NCBI GenBank assembly: GCA_016711435.1
Contig: JADJSY010000012.1
Span: 62,001 to 126,000 of the forward strand
From: Lewinellaceae bacterium
GTDB lineage: Bacteria > Bacteroidota > Bacteroidia > Chitinophagales > Saprospiraceae
Reading direction: 5' to 3'
Length of the DNA: 64,000 bases
The position numbers and the translations under genes were made by a program. Under the pieces are notes generated by a model, which saw nothing but the letters and a program-made list of their open reading frames with translations, did not search any database and was not told the origin of the DNA. Each line of letters opens with the position of its first letter. Position 1 is the first letter of the stretch. Below are positions 56,598-64,000 of this stretch, piece after piece.

Positions 56598-57034
56598 ATG
56601 GCTGGACATCAAACATATGAAGAACAAAAAGGCACTTGTATTCAAAGGCCTGATGTTGCTCGGCGCGATTACCATCGTGGAAGTATTTATTGCATTGCTG
56701 GCTAAAGGGCACATGATCCAAGGTATTAAATTCAAACACGGGATTCGGCCACTACATCTACATGCTCCTGATGGTCGCGTTTTCGCTGTTTAAAGCGTAT
56801 TTCATTATCTTTTACTTTATGCACATGGCCTACGAAATGCGCGGACTGGTGCTCAGCGTTTTGTTGCCGACCACCTTGCTGATCTGGGCTATTATCGCCT
56901 TTTTCCAGGAAGGAGGTTCCTGGGGCGCGCGCCGTGAACTGATTAAAGAAAAGAATGAAGAAGTGGTGCAGCCTGCCCCGCCGGAAAACCAACCCGGTTA
57001 CCTGTTGCCTGGTACACAGGTGTACAAGGGTTGA
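56598..57034 (+). CDS. Cytochrome c oxidase subunit IV (two frame breaks)
   Basis: A small membrane subunit of about 145 residues. It starts MAGHQTYEEQK, and after a break near 56632 continues ALVFKGLMLLGAITIVEVFI. After a second near 56742 it gives YMLLMVAFSLFKAYFIIFYF, MHMAYEMRGLVLSVLLPTTL and a charged tail ending TQVYKG. Three helices and the FKAYFIIFYFMH motif identify the prokaryotic subunit IV (CoxD/CyoD-like) family. It follows the second subunit III directly. Confidence 0.85.
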
Positions 57035-57225
57035 GAAGGTTGATGAGGGTTTATAAAAGGTTTATAAGGTTTATAAGGGTTGATAAAGGTTGATAACAAC
57101 CACTCGAAAGGGGAAGAGCCGCTTTATCGTGTGGCCGTTATCAACCCTTATCAACCTTTTTTTTATCAACCCTCATCAACCCTTATAAACCTCATCAACC
57201 TTATAAACTTTATCAACCCTAATAC
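57035..57225. repeat. Word palindrome O (GGTTGATAA word)
   Basis: Left arm words GGTTGATGA/GGTTTATAA begin at the subunit IV stop; the right arm is TATCAACC/CTTATAAACC. An imperfect stem of about 23 bp pairs 57075-57097 with about 57137-57160, with the core GATAACaACCAC...GTGTGGCCGTTATC. It separates the oxidase subunits from the Sco-like gene. Confidence 0.86.
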
Positions 57226-57272
57226 TCAACTTCACAAGACCAGTTTTGTTGTAACAAACAGATTTTAAGCCG

Positions 57273-57918
57273 ATGAGTACTACAGAGCAAAAACCGTCAA
57301 ATGTGCGCAAGATTATCATTGCAGTGATCCTTTTTATCATCCTGATTGGTTTTCCTGCGGCTTCTTATTTCTACATGCGCGATGGGTTGAAATGGCGCAA
57401 ACAGGCCGTTTCAGAACTGGGACAATACGGAAAAATCGGGCCGGCTTTTCTGATCCTCTCCAATGGAGAAAGGCAAAACCGGCTGGAAGGCAGTGTTTCG
57501 GTTATCCATATCTTTGGTAAAGACCGGACCTGACGGATGTCAACCGCAAAATGCTGGATGATGGCGAGCGGCTGTTCAATCAGTTCGGGAGAATGGGGAC
57601 ATGATGATCCGGCCTGATTTCAAAATAGCCATGATTGCGGAAGGTGGTACTTCCGAGTTTACATCCTACCGCCAAAAGTTGCCCTCGTCAGATTTTGCCA
57701 CCTGGGTATGGACCGGCGGACTGGATGCCTGGAGTGTTGTTGTCGATTACGGATACGAACAATTCTGCAAAAAAGAAGGTGTCGAACCCGCTGCGCAATA
57801 TTATGCGCTCACGGATACCTCCGGCCAGATACGCCGCTACTATAATGCTCTCGATGAAAAACAGATTGGCAGAATGGTAGAACATATTGCCATGCTTTTG
57901 CCTTCCACCAAACAATAA
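57273..57918 (+). CDS. Sco-like thioredoxin-fold protein lacking the copper cysteines (two frame breaks)
   Basis: A membrane-anchored protein of about 214 residues. One N-terminal helix (IIIAVILFIILIGFPAASYF, 14-33) is followed by a domain reading IGPAFLILSNGERQNRLEGS, VSVIHIFGKD, then after breaks near 57525 and 57592 LTDVNRKMLDDGERLFNQF. It ends TDTSGQIRRYYNALDEKQIG, RMVEHIAMLLP. The last segment matches the closing part of SCO1/SenC proteins, and the cox context fits a CuA assembly factor. However, no CxxxC pair occurs; the only cysteine is in EQFCKKEG. It may be a Sco paralogue that has lost copper binding. Identity is moderate confidence. Confidence 0.65.
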
Positions 57919-57998
57919 AAGTGCAAAAAGCAAAGGGCAATGAGATATAACGTGCTCTCCGGCGGTGATTTTTGTCTTTTATCAAATTTTCCTTTCTG

Positions 57999-58534
57999 AT
58001 GTCGACCTTACAACCGGATATTCAATTAGAAAAAAAACTGAACCTGCTCGCTTATGTGGTATCTGTCGTGGTGCTGCTGCTCGTAGGGCTCATGCGCAGG
58101 GTAAAAATAGATGTGGGTATTGATTTTCACTTTTGCCGCCTATTCACGCGTCACTGAATGCGCTCACGGCGGTGATCCTGTTAGTGGCCCTTTATTTTAT
58201 CAAAAACAAGCAGCTGGAAAACCACCGCAGGGCTATTTATGCCGCAATGGTTTGTTCTGCACTGTTCCTGATTTCCTACGTATTGTACCATTTTACTACA
58301 CCCGAAACGCGTTTTGGCGGCGAAGGAAGTATCCGAACCGTGTATTTCATTTTATTGCTTACCCATATAGTTCTAGCGGCGGTAACACTCCCGTTTATCT
58401 TGCTTACCTTCAATCGCGCCCTACACCTGGCAAATTGAAAGGCATAAAAAATGGCCCGCTGGGTGTTCCCGCTTTGGTTGTACGTGGCCATCACCGGCCC
58501 CATTTGTTACCTGATGCTGAAGCCTTATTATTAA
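57999..58534 (+). CDS. DUF420 family membrane protein (two frame breaks)
   Basis: A membrane protein of about 178 residues with four to five helices, common in oxidase clusters of this phylum and related to CtaM-like factors. It reads LEKKLNLLAYVVSVVVLLLV and, after a break near 58127, PPIHASLNALTAVILLVALY, FIKNKQLENHRRAIYAAMVC and YFILLLTHIVLAAVTLPFIL. After a break near 58430-58455 it reads ERHKKMARWVFPLWLYVAIT and ends LMLKPYY. HRRAM-type and HKKMARW motifs are the DUF420 signature. It probably helps assemble the oxidase; the exact role is not established here. Confidence 0.84.
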
Positions 58535-58640
58535 AAAGATTGTTGTTTAATCTTCAAATACGCATAAATAATCCCCAAAGGGTTTGAGTAACTCACGACT
58601 CACGACTCCCCATTCACGACTTTGCTTAAATGTTTGAAAT

Positions 58641-58928
58641 ATGACAAGTAAAACATTGAAATTCATTGTAATAACCCTGCTTATTCTGCTCATCGCTACT
58701 GTAGCAGCAGATCCGCTTTCAGCACAATGCGCTATGTGTAAAGCCTCTTCCGAAGCCAATTTGAAAGCGGGCGGCGGAGACCCCAAAGGTCTCAATGCAG
58801 GTATTTTGTATATGCTGATGTTGCCCTATTTATTGGTTGCAAGCATTGGATACTGGTGGTGGCGCAACCGGAAAAAAGAATCGATGCAAGTGGCGGAACT
58901 AACGGACACGGATTTTCAGCAGTCCTGA
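58641..58928 (+). CDS. Small membrane protein with a CxxC motif
   Basis: A 95-residue protein: an N-terminal helix or signal (FIVITLLILLIATVAADPL), then SAQCAMCKASSEANLKAGG with a Cys-x-x-Cys pair, and one further helix (ILYMLMLPYLLVASIGYWWW) before a short charged tail. I recognise it as a conserved hypothetical protein that accompanies Sco/DUF420 genes in Bacteroidota, without a named function. The CxxC could bind copper or act in thiol redox chemistry on the periplasmic side. Confidence 0.75.
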   Translation: MTSKTLKFIVITLLILLIATVAADPLSAQCAMCKASSEANLKAGGGDPKGLNAGILYMLMLPYLLVASIGYWWWRNRKKESMQVAELTDTDFQQS

Positions 58929-58950
58929 GTTTTCTGCAGAAAAACGCATT

Positions 58951-59292
58951 GTGATCATACTCCTGTTTTGTGGAGTGTGCTTCGGTGCTCCGGCGCCCGT
59001 ATCTGCCGGCATATTTGCCAGGCATGAAATATCCCGGCACACGGAGGAAAGAACGCCCGTATTATCGGGCAGAAAAGCGCGTAAAATAGTGCGTCTCAAG
59101 GCAAAAGTTATCGAAAAACTGGAACATTACGCACACCACGACGCACCGGATTTCTGGCTGTGGATGGGATTGTTTTGCCTGGGTTTAGGACTTTGCCTCA
59201 CCTTATTCAGTGCCACTTTAGGGGGCATTGCCGGAGCAGCAGGATTGGCATGTCTGATTATTTGGGGCTTTTTTAAATTGGGTGCATTGTAA
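58951..59292 (+). CDS. Small hypothetical membrane protein
   Basis: A 113-residue protein from a GTG start 23 bases after the previous stop. It has an N-terminal signal-like segment (MIILLFCGVCFGAPAPVSAG), a basic middle (SGRKARKIVRLKAKVIEKLE) and two close hydrophobic segments at the end (LWMGLFCLGLGLCLTLFSAT, GGIAGAAGLACLIIWGFFKL). I do not recognise the family. Position and strand suggest it is the last gene of the respiratory cluster, but it may be unrelated. Confidence 0.55.
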   Translation: MIILLFCGVCFGAPAPVSAGIFARHEISRHTEERTPVLSGRKARKIVRLKAKVIEKLEHYAHHDAPDFWLWMGLFCLGLGLCLTLFSATLGGIAGAAGLACLIIWGFFKLGAL

Positions 59293-59348
59293 ACCCCCGT
59301 ACTTGGATTAAACTTGTACTTTAGCCGCCTCAAATCCTATCCCTTCTT

Positions 59349-60802
59349 ATGAAATCAGCCAAATCGCTCTGGTTTGCCATTTTTAGTGTTGCAGCCGTCG
59401 CCGGTCTGCACCTTCTCCCATGGGCCGGAATGCCCATTGAACACAATGTATTGATGGGTGCGCGTTGGTGGGCCATCGGCGCCCTGTGCATTTATGGGTA
59501 TCGCAACAATTCCCTGACAACCTGGATTCTGCTGAGTATGGTCATCGGTATGGCTGTTGGATATGATTTTCCGAAAATAGGCTCCAATATGGAGATCCTG
59601 AGTAAGATTTTCATTCAGTTGATCAAAACGGTGATTGCGCCGCTGCTTTTTTGGCACTTTGGTGGGAGGTATTGCCGGACAAAGCAATTCCAAGCAGGTA
59701 GGCCGGATGAGCATAAAAGCGTTCACGTACTTCATTGCAGCTACATCTATTGCTTTGGTAATCGGGCTCATCGCCATCAATTATTCCAAAGCAGGGGAGG
59801 GGATCGTTTCCAAAACCACGATCTCAGAGCCGGTTAATCTGATGGCGAGCGATCTGAATGTAGTGGTGGATTCGGTGAAAGGAACGGCCAAATTGTTGTA
59901 CCACGGCAAAGAATTGAGTTCGCCGCAGCCGCCTGCCAAGCAGAACTGGAAAAGCATTGTTCTGCATATTTTCCCTGAAAATGTGGCTAAAATGATCGCT
60001 GAAGGCGCTGTTTTGCAGATCGTTGTGTTTAGCCTTATCTTCGGATTCGCACTCCGGCAGGTATCGGAACACCACCGGCGCATCATGCTCGACTGGACGG
60101 AATCGCTGCCTGAGGTCATGTTCAAGTTCACGGGTATTATCATGTACTTCGCACCAATTGCGGTAGGAGGCGCCATGGCTTATACCATCGGCACGATGGG
60201 CTTCGAGGTGGTCTGGAACCTGGTAAAACTATTGCTGACCTTATATGTGGCCCTGATTGTTTTTATCCTGATGGTCTTTATACCGGTGCTGCTCTTTTTA
60301 GAATTCCGATCAAAAAGTTTTTTGCGGCCATTTATGAGCCCGCTTCTTTGGCTTTTGCCACAGCCAGTTCGGAAGCCGCCCTTCCTAAAGCGCTGATGTT
60401 TATGGAAAAATTCGGGGTGCCGCGCAAAATCGTTTCTTTCGTGCTGCCTACGGGGTTACAGTTTCAACCTCGACGGCTCAACGCTGTATTTGTCTCTCGC
60501 TTCTATTTTGCGCCCAGGCTGCGGGCATTCACCTCAACTGGCAAACGCAACTGGCCATGATGGGCACACTACTGCTCACATCCAAAGGTGTGGCAGGCGT
60601 ACCGCGCGCTTCGCTGGTGATCCTTGCCGCTACAGTCAATCAGTTCAATATCCCGGAATGGCCCATTGCGATCATCCTCGGTGTCGATGCACTGATGGAC
60701 ATGGGGCGCACCAGTGTCAACCTGATGGGCAACTGTCTGGCTTCGGCGGTGGTAGCGCGCTGGGAGGGCGAGTTTGATGACGAAATGGCGAATAACGGGT
60801 AA
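59349..60802 (+). CDS. Dicarboxylate/amino acid:cation symporter (about four frame breaks)
   Basis: A DAACS family transporter of about 485 residues taking up glutamate, aspartate or C4-dicarboxylates with H+ or Na+. Joined across breaks near 59650 (T run), 60297 (T run), 60452 and 60510 it shows IFIQLIKTVIAPLLFGTLVG, MLDWTESLPEVMFKFTGIIM, YFAPIAVGGAMAY, FATASSEAALPKALMFMEKF (the serine-rich hairpin), GYSFNLDGSTLYLSLASIL, and DALMDMGRTSVNLMGNCLAS with the substrate-binding RTSxN. A hydrophilic stretch of about 45 residues between early helices (NLMASDLNVVVDSVKGTAKL) is longer than in the best-known members. The stop is 7 bases before the start of the DUF849 gene. Confidence 0.9.
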
Positions 60803-60809
60803 TAATTAT

Positions 60810-61652
60810 ATGAAAATTCAACCTTTAATCGTAAATTTCACGCCGACCGGCATGGTGCCAACAAAAGAGATGACACCACATGTACCTATTTTTGTCCATG
60901 AAATCGTGGAACAGGTACATGAAGCCTGTGAGTTGGGTATTACCCTCGTTCATTTACACGCCAGGTCGGAAACTAATGGTCGGCCCACCTGGGAGGCTGC
61001 CGTATATGGCCGTATTTTTGAAGGTATTCGCCGGCATTGCCCTGATTTGGTGTTGTGCGCCAGCCTGAGCGGACGTGATTTTAACGAATTTGAAAAGCGC
61101 TCGGAGGTATTGTCGCTGTATCCCGATATGGGGAGCCTCACGCTCAGTTCACTTAATTTTCCGGGTCAGGCCAGCGTCAATGCGCCCGATATGATTCGCC
61201 AGTTAGCAGAAGCGATGCTGGAAAAAGGAGTTCATCCTGAAATGGAAGTTTTTGACCTAGGGATGCTGCATTACGGTCGCTACCTCATCCAGAAAGGAGT
61301 GTTGAAACCACCCTTCTACGTCAATATTATAACGGGAAATATTGCGGGCATACAGGCCGATATGGGCGAACTGGGTATGGCACTGCATTTGCTGCCTCCG
61401 CACACCTACTGGGCACTGGGCGGTATCGGGCGCCAACAACTCCCGGCTGCCGCCATGGCGATTGCCAACGGCGGCGGGGTGCGTATCGGACTAGAAGACA
61501 ATATTTACTGGGATACGCACCGACAGCATTTAGCCACTAATATTGGTTTGCTCCGACGTGTACACCAGTTGGCCGAGTTGTTTGAGCGGAAGGTGATGAC
61601 GCCGTCGGAATTCGGTGCGCTGGGTTTTTATAATTCGCAGAGAAGTAAATAA
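60810..61652 (+). CDS. 3-keto-5-aminohexanoate cleavage family protein (BKACE, DUF849)
   Basis: A 280-residue TIM-barrel enzyme of the beta-keto acid cleavage family, which uses acetyl-CoA to split beta-keto acids. The zinc-binding HLHAR motif (about 47-51), the conserved start LIVNFTPTGMVPTK, EVFDLGMLHYG near 150 and GGGVRIGLEDNIYW near 225 are all present. The ATG at 60810 is preferred over one 36 bases upstream that lies within the symporter gene. Substrates in this family range from lysine fermentation intermediates to carnitine derivatives, and nothing nearby fixes the choice. It is likely cotranscribed with the symporter. Confidence 0.9.
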   Translation: MKIQPLIVNFTPTGMVPTKEMTPHVPIFVHEIVEQVHEACELGITLVHLHARSETNGRPTWEAAVYGRIFEGIRRHCPDLVLCASLSGRDFNEFEKRSEVLSLYPDMGSLTLSSLNFPGQASVNAPDMIRQLAEAMLEKGVHPEMEVFDLGMLHYGRYLIQKGVLKPPFYVNIITGNIAGIQADMGELGMALHLLPPHTYWALGGIGRQQLPAAAMAIANGGGVRIGLEDNIYWDTHRQHLATNIGLLRRVHQLAELFERKVMTPSEFGALGFYNSQRSK

Positions 61653-61855
61653 GTGTTTTAGTGTTTTAGTGTTTTAGTGTTTTGGAGTGGTAACTCAAGA
61701 ATGGGTTATAAGTGATAAAAAGTTGAGTATTAATGCGAATCAGTTTTAACCCATGATTCGCATAGGTTGTCTGACGCTCATTAAAACAAATACCAAAGGT
61801 TACTCAACCCCAAAACACCAAAACACTAAAACACCAAAACACCAAAACACCAAAC
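61653..61855. repeat. Word palindrome P (GTGTTTTA word)
   Basis: Four GTGTTTTA words begin directly after the stop codon of the DUF849 gene, and the right arm of AAAACACC words (61811-61850) ends ten bases before the next ATG. Between them lie the GAGTGGTAACTC...GGTTACTC core shared with D and G, and a separate perfect 10-bp hairpin (61733-61742 with 61754-61763). The same word is used by palindrome A, 60 kb away. Confidence 0.9.
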
Positions 61856-61860
61856 CACAC

Positions 61861-62522
61861 ATGCCACATTTCACATCCATTGGCCAAAGCAATTTTGGTA
61901 TCTCCGTATTGCTCGATTGTTTAGTAGCCACACATCAGGGTGAAAGCGTGGAGGTGGATATTATTGCGAACCTCGCGCCCGAAAAATGCTTCCCTGGCAT
62001 TTTCATTTGAAACGCCGGGCGCCGTTTGTCAGGTATTCGATTACAGTGAATGGCAACCCAAAGCAGGTGTTCCCTGCCTGATCGGGTCGATTGGAAAAGG
62101 CCGGAAAGCCATTTTCCAGTTTTTTAAAGAGCATTTCCAAATTATTGAAAATCAATACTATACAAGCATTCACCCATCGGCGGTAGTTGCCGCTACGGTA
62201 CGAATGGGGCGTGGTATTCATATCAGCCCCTTGTCGGTGATTGCTCCTTTGCGGTTTGGGCGACTTTGTGGTGGTGAACAGAAACGCCAGTGTGGGACAC
62301 CATACTTCTCTCGGTCATTTTGCCACGGTCAATCCGGGCGTCAATATTGCCGGCGCGTGCCATATCGGCGAGCAGGTCATTATTGGCGCGGGCGCCACGG
62401 TTGTTGATCAGATTACCATCGGCGCGGGCTCTGTTATCGGCGCGGGCTCATTGGTCACGCGGGACATCCCGGAAGGAGTTATTGCTTACGGTAATCCGGC
62501 CAAAGTAATCCGGGAAATCTAA
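61861..62522 (+). CDS. NeuD-like sugar O-acyltransferase (two frame breaks)
   Basis: A left-handed beta-helix acyltransferase of about 218 residues. The N-terminal part (MPHFTSIGQSNFGISVLLDC) would normally be a small nucleotide-type fold; after a break near 62000 it continues QVFDYSEWQPKAGVPCLIGS and YYTSIHPSAVVAATVRMGRG. After a second near 62250 the hexapeptide repeats appear: NRNASVGHHTSLGHFATVNP, VNIAGACHIGEQVIIGAGAT, VVDQITIGAGSVIGAGSLVT and the closing GVIAYGNPAKVIREI. Relatives acetylate sialic acid or amino sugars for surface glycans. The stop codon overlaps, tail to tail, the stop of the sensor kinase gene on the other strand. Confidence 0.86.
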
Positions 62523-64000
62523 ATCAGCGGAACCCGCACGACAAACAAATCACCCTGTTCACCCGCCCAAACAGGCTTATCGGTCAGCAAAGCGTATCGG
62601 TTGATGATATTGTCCAGGCCCGTTCCGGTGGAAGTTTCCGGGCTGGCCCGACGTTGTAACCGGTTTTGCACAACCAGGTAGTCATTTTCCTTATACACAC
62701 GCACCAGCAGTGGCTCCTGCGCCGACATTCGATTGTGTTTCACAGCGTTTTCTACCAGTAATTGAAGCGTCAGCGGTGCAATTTTGCAGGTATCTAATAC
62801 GGATTCGTCCAGGTCGAGTTGCAGGTTAAATTTGTTTTCAAAACGAATTTTAAGCAAAGCATAGGACTTGATGAACTCCAACTCTGTGCGCAGTGTCACC
62901 ACTGTCTGGTCTTTTGTTCCAGAATATAGCGGTACGAGCGCGCCAGTTGTTCGATAAATTGTTCTGAAAGGTCGGCGCTCACATGCACCAGCGAAGAAAG
63001 AATACTCAGGCTGTTGAACAGAAAGTGTGGATTTACCTGACTTTTAAGCAGGTCGATTTCATTGAGTAACTGTTGCTTTTCCAGTTCTTTGGCGCGCGAT
63101 TTCGCTGCTTCCAAACGCAGGCGTTCGCGGTGCCTGTACCAGTAAATGCCGTAGATAATACTCAAAATCAGGAGCGCAATCAAGCCGCGAAACCACCAGG
63201 TTTGCCACCACGCGGGTAACACTTCCACGCTGACACCCTGCGCCTGTTCGTTCCAGGTGCCGTCGTTGTTGGCGGCGCGTACGAACAGTTTGTAGTTACC
63301 TGGGGGCACAAAATTTGCCTGGAAGTACCGCTCCCGGTTGGGTGTCGACCATTCATTGGAGAAACCTTCCAGTCGCCAGGAGTACAGGTTGTCTTTGGGC
63401 AGTGTGAAATTGAGCGCAGCAAACTCCATGCTGAACGAATTGTCCTCGTGCGCAAAACGCAAACTCCAGGCAGAATCCATGGGGGCAAACACCTCATTGT
63501 CCCGGTAGCGGCAGGCGATGTTGACAACCGGTGGCGGCAGGTTATTGGGACGCAGACTGTCGGGGTGCCAGCGCAAAAAAGCCCCGCGGAGCCCTGCAAA
63601 GAGTTCTCCCGTTGCGGCGTCTTTTGAGAAACGCACCAACCGGTAGGGCGTACGCGAGATGCCATAGCGCTCGTCGAATATCTTGAATGTGCGGCTGCGC
63701 GGCGATACCCTTAGTACCCGGTCGCCCAGGCCCCACCACAAGTCGCCGTTATTGTCCCGAAACCCGCCGTACATGCTGTTGGTCGGCAGGCCGTTTTCAC
63801 GGGAAAGACGAGTTCAAATTGTTTGGTATCGCTGTGGTAACACAGTAGTCCCTTGTCGCCCGCAATCCATACATTGCCGTCGTTATCCGGCTGGCAATAA
63901 CCGGCGTTGTTCAGGCCGGGAGCGTCTTTTTTCGGTAAAATGACGAAATTGCATCGTCGTTAAATCGCATTCCACAAAGCCGTTCAAATCTGTTCAAACC
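62519..64000 (-). CDS. LytS-type sensor histidine kinase with propeller and Y_Y_Y domain (5' part missing, two frame breaks)
   Basis: The C-terminal part of a large membrane sensor kinase. In protein order it shows propeller repeats (DNDGNVWIAGDKGLLCY, DNNGDLWWGLGDRVLRV), a Y_Y_Y domain (NLYSWRLEGFSNEWSTPNRE, VPPGNYKLFVRAANNDGTWN) and one membrane helix (FRGLIALLILSIIYGIYWYR). A coiled coil follows, then the His-kinase region NEIDLLKSQVNPHFLFNSLS with the phosphoacceptor histidine, and the ATP-binding N-box LLVENAVKHN. Breaks occur near 63800 and 62895; the latter joins ILEQKTRQW to TVVTLRTELEFIKSYALLKI. A LytTR-type response regulator would be expected as partner but none is in the window. 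Confidence 0.9.

Overview
The window looks like a chromosomal segment of a Bacteroidota bacterium, most likely from the Saprospiria/Lewinella side of the phylum. The pointers are type IX secretion C-terminal sorting domains, DUF5686 and DUF4833 outer-membrane proteins, an alternative complex III (Act) respiratory operon, a bacterial sphingolipid locus, and promoters of the Bacteroidota form TTTG-N19-TAnnTTTG instead of -35/-10 boxes. I see no tRNA, rRNA, CRISPR array, transposase or prophage.

Layout. 0-3.3 kb: a penicillin-binding protein running off the left edge, a DUF1761 membrane protein and a TetR regulator. 3.9-7.5 kb: serine palmitoyltransferase, a GNAT-like acyltransferase and an NAD-dependent reductase, which together look like a ceramide-synthesis operon. 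7.6-17.8 kb: a DUF5686 outer-membrane protein, a DUF4833 protein and glutamate synthase (gltB, gltD). 17.9-26.6 kb: a PLP-dependent sulfur amino acid enzyme divergent from an Lrp/AsnC regulator, a DUF285-repeat surface protein, a lone paaA, an M43 metalloprotease and a Wzx-type flippase. 26.6-41 kb: a MacB/FtsX-like permease, a lipoprotein/outer-membrane protein/cytochrome c peroxidase trio, arginine deiminase, several membrane and stress genes, a PAS-LuxR regulator and a MoxR/ChlI-like AAA ATPase. 41.3-59.3 kb: one long respiratory cluster, actABCDEF followed by coxB, coxA, ctaB, two subunit III genes, subunit IV, a Sco-like protein, DUF420 and two small membrane proteins. It encodes quinol oxidation by alternative complex III and electron transfer to a haem-copper oxidase, plus assembly factors. 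59.3-64 kb: a dicarboxylate/amino-acid symporter, a DUF849 enzyme, a NeuD-like acetyltransferase and a LytS-type sensor kinase running off the right edge.

The most unusual feature is in the spacers. At least sixteen intergenic gaps are filled by large inverted repeats whose arms are tandem runs of a short, locus-specific word (for example GTTTTAGT, GGGTTGA, GATGAAT, GGGCAAA). The G-containing, C-poor arm starts at or even inside the stop codon of the upstream gene. The complementary G-poor arm often ends within a few bases to a few tens of bases of the next start codon. The words differ between loci, but some central cores recur. A second repeat family ending in ATAAC words sits in front of several genes.

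Reading-frame quality changes sharply along the window. I count about three single-base frame breaks in the first 43 kb and about forty between 43 and 64 kb, nearly all in genes that should be essential for respiration. I treat these as probable sequence errors and annotate the genes across the breaks.
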